Shown in pieces: positions 25,242-32,073 of a stretch of DNA of 32,073 bases (the first letter of the stretch is position 1; every line of letters starts with the position of its first letter). This stretch comes from Lachnospiraceae bacterium (GTDB lineage: Bacteria; Bacillota; Clostridia; Lachnospirales; Lachnospiraceae), in NCBI GenBank assembly GCA_024403235.1, contig JAKSSF010000030.1:1-32073 (forward strand), written 5' to 3'. The notes below the pieces were generated by a model that saw nothing but the letters and a program-made list of their open reading frames with translations, had not been told where the DNA came from and did not search any database. A program made the translations under genes and the position numbers.

Positions 25242-26537
25242 ATGAAACATCCTTTGCAAGAAATGATGGACAAAAGAAGAGAAGGTATCAAGTGTGGAAT
25301 TCCTTCTTATTGTAGTGCAAATGAATTGGTGCTCTTAAATGCCCTTCGTCGTGCCAAAGCATTAAACAATGCTGTATTGATTGAAGCTACTGCCAACCAG
25401 GTAAACCAGTACGGTGGTTATACCGGCATGGTTCCTAAAGATTTCTATAACATGGTTATGGAAATGGCTAAAGAAGTAGGTGTTGATGAAAATCAGATTA
25501 TTTTAGCCGGTGACCATTTAGGACCACTCACCTGGCAAAACTTACCGGAAGCGGAAGCTATGGAAAAATCTATTGAGTTGGTATATCAGTACACCAAAGC
25601 GGGCTTTACCAAGATTCATTTGGATACCAGTATGAAGGTTGCAGATGATCCGGAAGGCTTACTTTCTACAGAAACCATCGCTCGCCGTGGTGCTACACTT
25701 TATAAAGCAGCCATGAAAGGTTATGCAGAATTAAAAGCCCAAAAGCCTGATGCTATGCGCCCTGTATTTGTTATTGGTAGCGAAGTTCCTATCCCCGGTG
25801 GTGCCCAGGAAGCAGAAGATTCCTTAGCAGTTACCAGTCCTGCTGCTTTCCAGGATACAGTTGCTACTTATCGCAAAGTATTTGCAGCAGAAGGTGTTGA
25901 AGAGGGTATGAAAGATGTTATCGCTGTAGTCGTTCAGCCCGGTGTAGAATTTGGAGATGATCAGGTATTCTTATATGACCATGATGCAGCTACCAATCTC
26001 TGTGCTGCATTACAAGAATATCCCGAAGTATGCTTTGAAGGCCATTCTACAGACTACCAGTCTAAAGAATGCTTAAAGAAAATGGTTGAAGACGGCATTG
26101 CAATCTTAAAGGTTGGACCTGCTCTTACCTATGGTCTTCGCGAAGCACTATTCTCTTTGAGTTTTATGGAAAAAGAATTGGTTCCGGAAGAAGAAAGAGC
26201 TAACTTCATTGAAACCTTAGAAAAGGTTATGTTAGAAAAACCTGACAACTGGAAAAAACACTACCATGGCGATGACAAACAGCTTGCCCTTGCCAGAAAA
26301 TACAGCTTCTCAGACAGATGCCGTTACTATATTGGTCTTCCAGAAGTAGTAGATGCCATGAACAAGCTGTTTGCTAACTTAAACACCTATAAGATTCCAA
26401 TGAATATGTTACATCAATATATGCCAATCAGCTATGCCAAGGTTCGTGACGGAGTACTTCCATTGGATCCTAAAGAATTGGCCATTGATGGTATTCAGTT
26501 CTTCATGGATGACTATGAATATGCTGTTACTTTATAA
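25242..26537 (+). CDS. kbaZ: Tagatose-1,6-bisphosphate aldolase, non-catalytic subunit (KbaZ/GatZ family)
   Basis: A 431-residue protein with the family opening HPLQEMMDKRREGIKCGIPS, AVLIEATANQVNQYGGYTGM, ILAGDHLGPLTWQNLPEAEA and the late FSDRCRYYIGLPEVVDAM. In enterobacteria KbaZ/GatZ stabilises and activates the class II aldolase KbaY/GatY; length agrees (~420-430). It probably shares a transcript with nagA (58-bp gap with AAAGGA ribosome site). The aldolase partner lies next door but on the other strand and convergent. Kba versus Gat is not resolved by sequence. Confidence 0.92.
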   Translation: MKHPLQEMMDKRREGIKCGIPSYCSANELVLLNALRRAKALNNAVLIEATANQVNQYGGYTGMVPKDFYNMVMEMAKEVGVDENQIILAGDHLGPLTWQNLPEAEAMEKSIELVYQYTKAGFTKIHLDTSMKVADDPEGLLSTETIARRGATLYKAAMKGYAELKAQKPDAMRPVFVIGSEVPIPGGAQEAEDSLAVTSPAAFQDTVATYRKVFAAEGVEEGMKDVIAVVVQPGVEFGDDQVFLYDHDAATNLCAALQEYPEVCFEGHSTDYQSKECLKKMVEDGIAILKVGPALTYGLREALFSLSFMEKELVPEEERANFIETLEKVMLEKPDNWKKHYHGDDKQLALARKYSFSDRCRYYIGLPEVVDAMNKLFANLNTYKIPMNMLHQYMPISYAKVRDGVLPLDPKELAIDGIQFFMDDYEYAVTL

Positions 26538-26576
26538 GATTTTCGAGTAAAATCGTTTTTAGAATCTAAAAGTAAA

Positions 26577-26620
26577 AAATCCCACCCAATTATCCTTTTG
26601 ATAACGGGCGGGATTTTATT
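26577..26620. terminator. Bidirectional terminator between kbaZ and kbaY
   Basis: AAATCCCACCC and GGGCGGGATTT form a stem with one mismatch around an inner TTATC/GATAA pair. On plus it is followed by TATTTTTAT and on minus by TTTTTAC, which suits two converging genes. Confidence 0.82.
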
Positions 26621-26654
26621 TTTATCGTATTTTGACTGTTTTAGTCATTCTTCG

Positions 26655-27503
26655 TTAAGCCTTGCCATTACTGCCACAAACCAGGATTTTATTCATTACA
26701 TATGCCTTAACCTTATCACGACCTACTGCATTGTATTTTTTAGGATCAAATACATCCGGATTGGCAGATAAAACTTCTTTCACACCTTCTGAAAATGCAA
26801 TTCTTAGATCAGTTGCATAATTTACTTTGCAAATACCACGCTTGATACACTCTCTGACTGCATCGTCCGGAACTCCGCTGGTTCCATGTAATACCAATGG
26901 AATAGAAACCAATTTACGAATCTCTGCTAAACGATCAATATCTAATTTAGGAATACCTTTATATACACCATGGGCAGTTCCAATTGCAACGGCAAGAGAG
27001 TCTACATTGGTTCTTTCCACAAACTCTGCTGCTTCTTCCGGAACCGTGTATCCACCTGCACCACCGTCCAAATCATCTTCCTTACCGCCAACTTTACCAA
27101 GTTCTGCTTCTACAGGAACATTACCGGGATGGCAAACCTCTACAACAGATTTGGTAATGGCAATGTTTTCTTCAAATACACTATGGGAACCATCTATCAT
27201 AATAGAAGTATAGCCTGCGCGAAATGCTTTTACAGCAAGCTCAAAGCTACTACCATGATCCAAATGCATCACTACCGGTACACTTGCCTTTTTTGCTGCG
27301 CAAGCAACATTGGCATAAAAATAATCTGCGTCAGCATATTTTAAGGTAGAAGGGGTAGTCTGCATAATCACAGGAGATTTTAATTCTTCTGCAGCAGCTA
27401 CTACTGCCTGTACCATTTCCATATTTTCTACATTGAATGCCCCAATTGCATACCCATTTGTCTGGGCATCCTGAAACAATTCTTTCGTTGTTACCAATGA
27501 CAT
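26655..27503 (-). CDS. kbaY: Class II tagatose/fructose-bisphosphate aldolase, catalytic subunit
   Basis: A 282-residue zinc aldolase splitting tagatose-1,6-bisphosphate to glyceraldehyde-3-P and dihydroxyacetone-P. D82 and H83 (VMHLDHGSSFELA) are the catalytic Asp and a zinc ligand; H178 (GTAHGVYKG) and H206 (LVLHGTSG) are further zinc ligands, and KVNYATDLRIAF binds the phosphate. The C-terminal NKILVCGSNGKA closely follows the ending of E. coli KbaY/GatY (NKINVCGS), which general fructose-bisphosphate aldolases lack. Together with the KbaZ-type neighbour this favours the tagatose enzyme. Confidence 0.9.
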   Translation of the reverse strand: MSLVTTKELFQDAQTNGYAIGAFNVENMEMVQAVVAAAEELKSPVIMQTTPSTLKYADADYFYANVACAAKKASVPVVMHLDHGSSFELAVKAFRAGYTSIMIDGSHSVFEENIAITKSVVEVCHPGNVPVEAELGKVGGKEDDLDGGAGGYTVPEEAAEFVERTNVDSLAVAIGTAHGVYKGIPKLDIDRLAEIRKLVSIPLVLHGTSGVPDDAVRECIKRGICKVNYATDLRIAFSEGVKEVLSANPDVFDPKKYNAVGRDKVKAYVMNKILVCGSNGKA

Positions 27504-27603
27504 ATTTTTTTCCTCCTTAAATTGTATATTAATATAATTATGTTTTAATTTTGCACATTTTTATTCAACTACATTTGCATTGACTACCACAGTACCATTT
27601 ATA

Positions 27604-27626
27604 AAACCCGCATAAAATAAGGGTTT
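27604..27626 (-). terminator. Possible weak terminator between oxidoreductase and kbaY
   Basis: On minus, AAACCC pairs with GGGTTT around an 11-nt loop and is followed by TATAAAT. The stem is short and the U-tract poor. Confidence 0.35.
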
Positions 27627-27637
27627 GCCAACTTTTG

Positions 27638-28618
27638 TTATTTATCTGCAGGGAATACAATATTGTTTTGTTTTCGTACTGCATCCATAAATTCCATAGT
27701 CTCCTGAGAAATTTTATGGTATTGTTTTAGATCTTTTTTCTCTCCAATAGCCTGCACAAATGCTTGAATTTCATAGCAAATATTGTTCTCTACAGGTACT
27801 TCCACCGGAATTTCTTCTATCTCACCATTTCTATAATAAATAGTAATCTTTCTAGGGTCAGAAATTCTCTCAATTACCATGGTGCCATTTTCACCCTGAA
27901 TCTCACTGGGAATCTTATGGTTGGTAATTTTACTATAGGTAAGGGTTGCCAAAGCACTTTCATATTTGGCAAGAATTACCCCACAGCCATCTACATTTTC
28001 TTCTAAATTCCAAGAGAAGGTCTTTATCTCATTTGGCATAGAGAAAAGTGCCACCAAAGGTTCCACACAGTATACCCCAATATCCATTAACCCACCGGCC
28101 GAAGTAGTAGGGTCAAAGATATTTACCTTTTTCCCTTCCTTATATGCATCATAGCGACTGGAATACTGGCAAAAGCGAAAATCAATATGACGAATGCTGC
28201 CCAACTTTTCCAGATTATTTTGGATTGCTACAAATCCCGGATCATATAGGGTTCTCATGGCCTCCATAAAAATAACGCCAGTTTCTTTTGCTACTGCGAT
28301 CATTTCAGCCACTTCTTTTGCATTGGAACCCAAGGCTTTCTCACAAATCACATGCTTTCCAGCACGCATCATAGCAATTGCCTGATCTTTATGTGCAAAA
28401 TTAGGGCTTGCAACATACACCGCATCCACTTCCGGGTCTGCTCCTAACTGTTCTAAGCTGTCATACCATTTCACAGCCCCATGTTTTTTTGCAAAACTTT
28501 CTGCCTTATCCAGACTTCTGGAATACACCGTAGTAAGGGTAATACCGTCTACTCTTTTTACCGCATCCAAGAACCAATCCGAAATACTGCTACTACCGAT
28601 AGAAGCTAATCGTACCAT
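27638..28618 (-). CDS. Gfo/Idh/MocA-family oxidoreductase
   Basis: A 326-residue NAD(P)-dependent sugar-type dehydrogenase. The N-terminal Rossmann part has LASIGSSSISDWFLDAVKR, VDAVYVASPNFAHKDQAIAM and HVICEKALGSN, the EKP-like motif with its catalytic Lys but Ala in place of Pro. GGLMDIGVYCVEPLVALF carries the D..xxH-type region, here with Tyr-Cys. Family members oxidise or epimerise inositols, sugars and diols. It lies upstream of kbaY on the same strand with a 134-bp gap, so a link with amino-sugar use is possible but unproven. Confidence 0.9.
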   Translation of the reverse strand: MVRLASIGSSSISDWFLDAVKRVDGITLTTVYSRSLDKAESFAKKHGAVKWYDSLEQLGADPEVDAVYVASPNFAHKDQAIAMMRAGKHVICEKALGSNAKEVAEMIAVAKETGVIFMEAMRTLYDPGFVAIQNNLEKLGSIRHIDFRFCQYSSRYDAYKEGKKVNIFDPTTSAGGLMDIGVYCVEPLVALFSMPNEIKTFSWNLEENVDGCGVILAKYESALATLTYSKITNHKIPSEIQGENGTMVIERISDPRKITIYYRNGEIEEIPVEVPVENNICYEIQAFVQAIGEKKDLKQYHKISQETMEFMDAVRKQNNIVFPADK

Positions 28619-28712
28619 ACCGTCCTCCTTTTTGATTTATCTTAAAATTTCCCTGTTTAAGCTACCAAGTTCCCTTGTATGGCTCACATTTCATTTCTGC
28701 TTTTTAAGTATA

Positions 28713-30071
28713 CTACATCTCATCTTCCTTGGGAAGTTTACTCCAAAACCTGGAAAGTAAAATAATAGAAGGAATTACCCCCAACACATAGGCCAAAGGC
28801 TGTGCTTCCTGTATCCCTGCCAGCCCTCGAAAATAATGCAAAATCAACAGCGACGGTAAGAATAAAATTCCATTACGCATAGCAGATAAAAGAGACGCAT
28901 ATAGTCGCTGCCCTGTACTTTGAAACATCATTTCTGTCACCATACAAAATGGAAGAAATAATAATGCTGCACATTGTAATCGAAGGGCTCTGGTTCCGAT
29001 TGCTATTACCAGTGGGTCATCTCGAAATACACCAATCAGATGATCCGATAACAAAAATACTACTAAGCTCATAACTGCTATAATACATTCCGCAAATATA
29101 ATCGTGATTTTATAAGAATCTCTAACTCGTTTATATTTCTTTGCCCCATAATTAAATGCACTGACCGGCTGAAACCCTTGCCCAATACCCAGACCAAAGG
29201 AGAATATAAACATAGATATTCTGGAAACAATACTCATAGCCGCAACCGCCGGATCTCCATATTTCTTCGCCAAAGTGTTTAGTACCATAGTGGTCAACGC
29301 AGCCAAACTTTGCCGCAACAGACTTGGCAAACCGGTAGCACAAATATTTCCCAAGGTTTTTATATCCCATATAATTAAAGAAAAAGAAAGGGTACATTGG
29401 GTTTTCTTTCTTAAGAACATAGACAAAAGAATTGAAAAACTAACGAACTGGCTGGTGGCTGTAGCAATCCCTGCTCCTGCAATCCCCCATCCAAATCCAA
29501 ACATCAAAAGTGGATCTAACGCAATATTTAACACAGCTCCGGTAAATAGTCCGACCATTCCCAATGCTGCTAAGCCTTCATAACGAAGCATATTATTTAG
29601 CACAAAGCTGCACACCATAATGGGGCATGCAATTAAAATACAGGTGATATATATTCTTGCATAGGGGCGAATCGTTTCCGTAGAACCTAGAATAGTTAAC
29701 AATTGACCACGGAAGACAAAGCCTAAAATCTCTAAAAAGATACCGGAAAACAGCGCAAAAAAGAAAGTTGTGGAAACAATGGCGCTGGCTTCCTTCTCTT
29801 CTTTTCCACCTAACAGTCTGGACATAATACTTCCGCCACCTTGACCAAACATAAATCCAATAGACTGTATAATCGCCATAAATCCAAATACAATACCGAC
29901 TGCTCCACTGGCACTGGTTCCCAATCTGCCTACAAATGCGGTATCTGCAAGGTTATACACGCTAGTTACCAGCATACTGATAATAGTAGGAATAGACAGT
30001 TGTACAATCAATTTGGGGATTGACGTTTGCGTCATCTGTATATATTTGCTATCATTATTTGTTTTTTCCAT
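28713..30071 (-). CDS. MATE-family multidrug/toxin efflux transporter
   Basis: A 452-residue protein with twelve predicted helices in two halves. The first begins IPKLIVQLSIPTIISMLVTSVYNLADTAFVGRLG, the usual MATE opening; GFMFGQGGGSIMSRLLGG and the second-half GLGIGQGFQPVSAFNYGAKKY are paired family motifs. I start at the ATG preceded by AGAGGTG (8-nt spacer); an upstream in-frame TTG would take in the ribosome site itself. Drug or metabolite substrates and Na+/H+ coupling are unknown. It sits between the frameshifted HAD gene and the oxidoreductase gene. Confidence 0.93.
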   Translation of the reverse strand: MEKTNNDSKYIQMTQTSIPKLIVQLSIPTIISMLVTSVYNLADTAFVGRLGTSASGAVGIVFGFMAIIQSIGFMFGQGGGSIMSRLLGGKEEKEASAIVSTTFFFALFSGIFLEILGFVFRGQLLTILGSTETIRPYARIYITCILIACPIMVCSFVLNNMLRYEGLAALGMVGLFTGAVLNIALDPLLMFGFGWGIAGAGIATATSQFVSFSILLSMFLRKKTQCTLSFSLIIWDIKTLGNICATGLPSLLRQSLAALTTMVLNTLAKKYGDPAVAAMSIVSRISMFIFSFGLGIGQGFQPVSAFNYGAKKYKRVRDSYKITIIFAECIIAVMSLVVFLLSDHLIGVFRDDPLVIAIGTRALRLQCAALLFLPFCMVTEMMFQSTGQRLYASLLSAMRNGILFLPSLLILHYFRGLAGIQEAQPLAYVLGVIPSIILLSRFWSKLPKEDEM

Positions 30072-30113
30072 GTCAATTTCACCTCTTTCCAATAAATATA
30101 ATCTTCATTAAAT

Positions 30114-30945
30114 TTATTTCAATACAAATTTCCGCAATGCAACACTTACACCGGATTCAATATTAGACTTTGTAATATAATCCGCCTTTTCTTTTACAAT
30201 GTCCTCTCCATTTTCCATGCATACACCAATGCCTGCAGCATCTACAATTGTCCAATCGTTTTCCGAATCACCAATTGCCATAGTTTCTTCTATTCCAATT
30301 CCCAGTTTTTGCAAGCATCTGCAACGCAACTCCCTTATTAACCCCTTTCTTGGTCACTTCCAGATTCAATACGCCTCCGGAAACCATATCTACCAATGGA
30401 CAATCTAAAAAAAGTTGTTTTACTTTCTCGTAATCCTTAGGATTTCCTTCTTCATCCAAGATAAAATCTACGGTAATCTTTTGTACATTTTTATCCTCAT
30501 CCACAATTGTCTTTACTACATCTTCCTTAAACAGACGGGTTTTTTTCATATAAGTACGAATTCCCAACGGCAATTCCAGGTTATCAATCATGGCTTTTTT
30601 CTCTTCATATCCCCAACCATTTCCATCTACAAAGGAATCCGGATAGACAGACAGGTCTCGCATGGTAGAAATCATTGTAAGGGCTATTTCACGGTCCAGA
30701 CAGTTCTCATACACCAATTCCTTTCCCGGATAGGTATACACAGCAGCCCCATTGGTAGTAATGGCATAATGAAATCCTAAATCCTCCACCACCTTGGGTA
30801 CCCCAGCATAGGGTCTACCCGTAGAAACCACCAGTTCTACACCTTTTGCTGCCGCTTCCTTCAAGGCCTGTTTATCCTCCTCCGATATACTGCCATCAGG
30901 CTGTAACAAAGTACCATCTAAATCAAATGCGACTAATTTTATCAT
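30114..30945 (-). pseudogene. Cof-type HAD phosphatase, frameshifted
   Basis: Two reading frames together give one ~276-residue Cof/YidA-type sugar-phosphate phosphatase. The first part has FDLDGTLLQPDGS (nucleophile Asp), STGRPYAG, and the cap region, ending at NKGVALQMLAK. The second part, in another frame, has KLGIGIEETMAIGDSENDWTIVDAAGIGVCMENG, including the GDSxND motif. Removing one A from the A5 run (T5 on plus at 30306-30310) joins them smoothly as MLAKLGIGIEE. The remaining sequence shows no other damage, so recent inactivation, a slippage-prone tract or a sequencing error are all possible. Confidence 0.85.
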
Positions 30946-31017
30946 AATGTTCTCCTTTTTCTATCTAGGCATATGTAAAAAATTATATTTTTTCAACTTA
31001 TAAATGTTTCCAATCAT

Positions 31018-31053
31018 AAAAAAGAACTATGGACAATCATCTCATCCATAGTC
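31018..31053 (-). terminator. Terminator of the BMC shell gene pair
   Basis: On minus, GACTATGGA pairs with TCCATAGTT around an 11-nt loop and is followed by CTTTTTT. It separates the BMC genes from the HAD gene. Confidence 0.85.
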
Positions 31054-31073
31054 CCCTATATCTCTTTCTATAA

Positions 31074-31352
31074 CTATTTACGGCTTTCTTCAATCAAACG
31101 AACAGTTTCTTCTGAAGGATTGGAAATCACTGCTGCAGCAACGATTTCACAAGGTGGATTGCCTTTCACACTTTCTACTGCTGCGCTCACCTCAGATACC
31201 CCACCTGCCAAAAATACTGTGGCATGTCCGCCACATCTGGTATTCCAGGTTTCATAGGTCACTGCAGAAGTCTTTAACATCTGATCCACAACCACAATAG
31301 CGGAGGCACTTCCTAATACTTCCACTAAACCAACGGCTTCCATATTTTTCAT
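31074..31352 (-). CDS. Bacterial microcompartment shell protein, BMC-H (second of pair)
   Basis: A single-domain BMC protein of 92 residues. It begins MKNMEAVGLVEVLGSASAIVVVDQMLK, the standard BMC strand-helix opening, then ETWNTRCGGHATVFLAGGVSEVSAAVESV, where the CGGH loop lines the hexamer pore region, and ends in SNPSEETVRLIEE. Such proteins form the hexagonal tiles of metabolosome shells. The start is set by GGAGG 8 nt upstream. The TRCGGHA form resembles variants seen with propanediol/ethanol-type compartments, as far as I recall. No encapsulated enzyme gene lies nearby. Confidence 0.9.
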   Translation of the reverse strand: MKNMEAVGLVEVLGSASAIVVVDQMLKTSAVTYETWNTRCGGHATVFLAGGVSEVSAAVESVKGNPPCEIVAAAVISNPSEETVRLIEESRK

Positions 31353-31454
31353 CTTTTTGCCCTCCTCCCTTTTCGGGAACATCATCGCATTGATAGTTTG
31401 CCTGCGGCAAAGCGATGACGCTACATGTAAAGTTTTCTCCGAAAACTTCACACA
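31353..31454 (-). other. Structured spacer between the two BMC genes
   Basis: On minus, just after the first stop, AAGTTTTC-GGA-GAAAACTT (31430-31448) is a perfect 8-bp hairpin without a U-tract. It is followed by a two-part stem: CATCGC/GCGATG (31383-31388 and 31412-31417) enclosing TTTGCC/GGCAAA (31397-31411) with an 8-nt bulge. The second gene's ribosome site lies about 20 nt further on. These could set the ratio of the two shell proteins by RNA processing or by control of translation. Confidence 0.6.
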
Positions 31455-31754
31455 TTATTTATTAATAGTCATCTTCATCGCAATATCAGTGCCTTCAGTA
31501 GGTGCTGCAATGACAGTATGAGCAGTTACTTTTCCATGCTCAGAAGCCACGCGAATAGCCACCTCCATAGCTGCCTTTACATCTGAAATATTACCTCTAA
31601 TCTTTACACAGGCACCACTTTTCAAACGATTACGTTCTACACTCTGTACCATAATATCTGAAGTTTTGCTGGCTGCATCCAATGCAACATAGCAAGCCAC
31701 TAAGTTGTCTACCTCAAATACGCCAATTGCTTTTCCATCGTAACGATCTGCCAT
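31455..31754 (-). CDS. Bacterial microcompartment shell protein, BMC-H (first of pair)
   Basis: A 99-residue single BMC-domain protein: GKAIGVFEVDNLVACYVALDAASKTSDI (strand 1 and helix A), SGACVKIRGNISDVKAAMEVAIRVASEHG (pore-facing strand and helix B) and TAHTVIAAPTEGTDIAMKM at the end. The start at MADRYDG follows GGGGAGG with an 8-nt spacer; a longer in-frame reading lacks a ribosome site. It differs clearly from the second BMC protein, so the pair is not a recent duplication. Together they form a two-gene unit bounded by a promoter and a terminator. Confidence 0.9.
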   Translation of the reverse strand: MADRYDGKAIGVFEVDNLVACYVALDAASKTSDIMVQSVERNRLKSGACVKIRGNISDVKAAMEVAIRVASEHGKVTAHTVIAAPTEGTDIAMKMTINK

Positions 31755-31820
31755 AAGAAATCCTCCCCTTTCGGATATTCTATACTCCAAAGAATCTTTT
31801 TCTTTCACATAACTATATGT

Positions 31821-31850
31821 ATTTTACCATTGATGGAAAGTATCTGTAAA
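31821..31850 (-). promoter_or_regulatory. Promoter of the BMC shell gene pair
   Basis: On minus, TTTACA (31845-31850) and TAAAAT (31821-31826) are 18 bp apart, about 65 bp ahead of the first BMC gene and downstream of the tRNA terminator. Confidence 0.6.
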
Positions 31851-31863
31851 GGGAATTTCCCAA

Positions 31864-31894
31864 TAAAAAAAGCACAAGCAAAACTTGTACTTTT
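31864..31894 (-). terminator. Terminator after tRNA-Lys
   Basis: On minus, AAGTACAAG pairs with CTTGTGCTT (one G-T/A-C position) around TTTTG and is followed by TTTTTATTG, ending the tRNA-Gln/tRNA-Lys transcript. Confidence 0.85.
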
Positions 31895-31896
31895 CG

Positions 31897-31969
31897 TGAA
31901 GCACGGGGGATTCGAACCCCCGACAACCTGATTAAAAGTCAGGTGCTCTACCGACTGAGCTAGTGCTCC
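31897..31969 (-). tRNA. tRNA-Lys (UUU anticodon)
   Basis: The minus strand gives a complete cloverleaf: acceptor GGAGCAC / GTGCTTC with discriminator A, D-arm AGCTCAGTCGGTAGAGC, anticodon stem CCTGA/TCAGG around loop CTTTTAA (anticodon TTT), and T-arm GGGGG-TTCGAAT-CCCCC. CCA is not encoded. Confidence 0.97.
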
Positions 31970-32001
31970 ATATTATATGAGAACGGTGGCACATACTAAA
32001 A

Positions 32002-32073
32002 CTGGGCTAGCTGGATTCGAACCAGCGAATGCAGGAATCAAAATCCTGTGCCTTACCGCTTGGCGATAGCCCA
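32002..32073 (-). tRNA. tRNA-Gln (UUG anticodon)
   Basis: The minus strand starts TGGGCTATCGCCAAGCGGTA at the window edge, with anticodon loop TTTTGAT (anticodon TTG), T-arm GCTGG-TTCGAAT-CCAGC, and acceptor 3' half TAGCCCA with discriminator G, as expected for glutamine. All 72 bases appear present, ending exactly at the window boundary. It lies 32 bp before tRNA-Lys and is probably co-transcribed. Confidence 0.95.

Noticed and set aside
26827-27344. Long open frames on plus opposite kbaY
   Set aside because: Their composition is that of an antisense shadow of a well-supported aldolase gene, with no ribosome site or family motif.
31353-31451. N-terminal extension of the second BMC protein (MKFSEKTLHVASS)
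   Set aside because: It translates the hairpin-rich spacer and does not match BMC proteins; the start at 31352 has a strong ribosome site.
1-32073. Search by eye for CRISPR arrays, insertion sequences, prophage genes and integration sites beside the tRNAs
   Set aside because: No regularly spaced repeats, transposase, integrase or duplicated tRNA 3' ends were seen.

Overview
The window looks like a chromosomal segment of an anaerobic gut-type Firmicute, most likely a Lachnospiraceae/Clostridia member. The reasons are low-to-moderate GC, strong AGGAGG ribosome sites, a WalR-like two-component system, a CheX-like/CheY pair, DegV, an YkgJ cysteine-cluster protein and bacterial microcompartment (BMC) shell genes. 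This placement is inferred from protein character, not from a search. I see no prophage, insertion sequence or CRISPR array.

Region 1 (1-3558, all minus): a YdcZ-type transporter, a ComEA-like SLBB/helix-hairpin-helix lipoprotein, an OmpR-family response regulator and the first codons of its histidine kinase, cut by the window edge. An orphan extracellular solute-binding protein follows argD. Region 2 (3589-10420): arginine biosynthesis. argC-GNAT-argJ-argB-argD run on minus, and argG with a DUF1294 membrane protein run divergently on plus. The 347-bp gap between argC and argG holds two promoters and at least three near-identical ARG-box-like operators. Region 3 (10513-18060, minus): DegV, then malQ with three small genes (YkgJ-type, a DUF5721-like protein, CYTH), a CheX-like/CheY pair, a CaCA cation exchanger and a tRNA-Leu behind a consensus promoter.

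Region 4 (17404-28618) is an amino-sugar utilisation locus best explained as N-acetylgalactosamine (aga-type) catabolism. It contains a mannose-family PTS (IIB-IIC-IID in one unit, IIA in another), an AgaS-type SIS deaminase/isomerase, a NagA-type deacetylase, both subunits of a class II tagatose-bisphosphate aldolase, a HAD phosphatase, a YajC-like protein and an oversized AraC-family regulator. The predicted route is PTS uptake to GalNAc-6-P, deacetylation, deamination/isomerisation to tagatose-6-P, phosphorylation by a kinase not in this window, and aldol cleavage. The two regulatory gaps share a nearly identical 17-bp element and TTTTAGT half-sites spaced 20-21 bp apart, a plausible operator system for the AraC-type regulator.

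Region 5 (27638-32073, minus): a Gfo/Idh/MocA oxidoreductase, a MATE transporter, a Cof-type HAD phosphatase with an apparent frameshift, and two BMC-H shell proteins in their own promoter-to-terminator unit with no BMC enzymes nearby. tRNA-Lys and tRNA-Gln close the window. The most notable items are the shared AraC-type operator pattern, the isolated BMC shell pair with structured RNA between the genes, and the CheX protein with an MshEN/GspE-N-like N-terminus.
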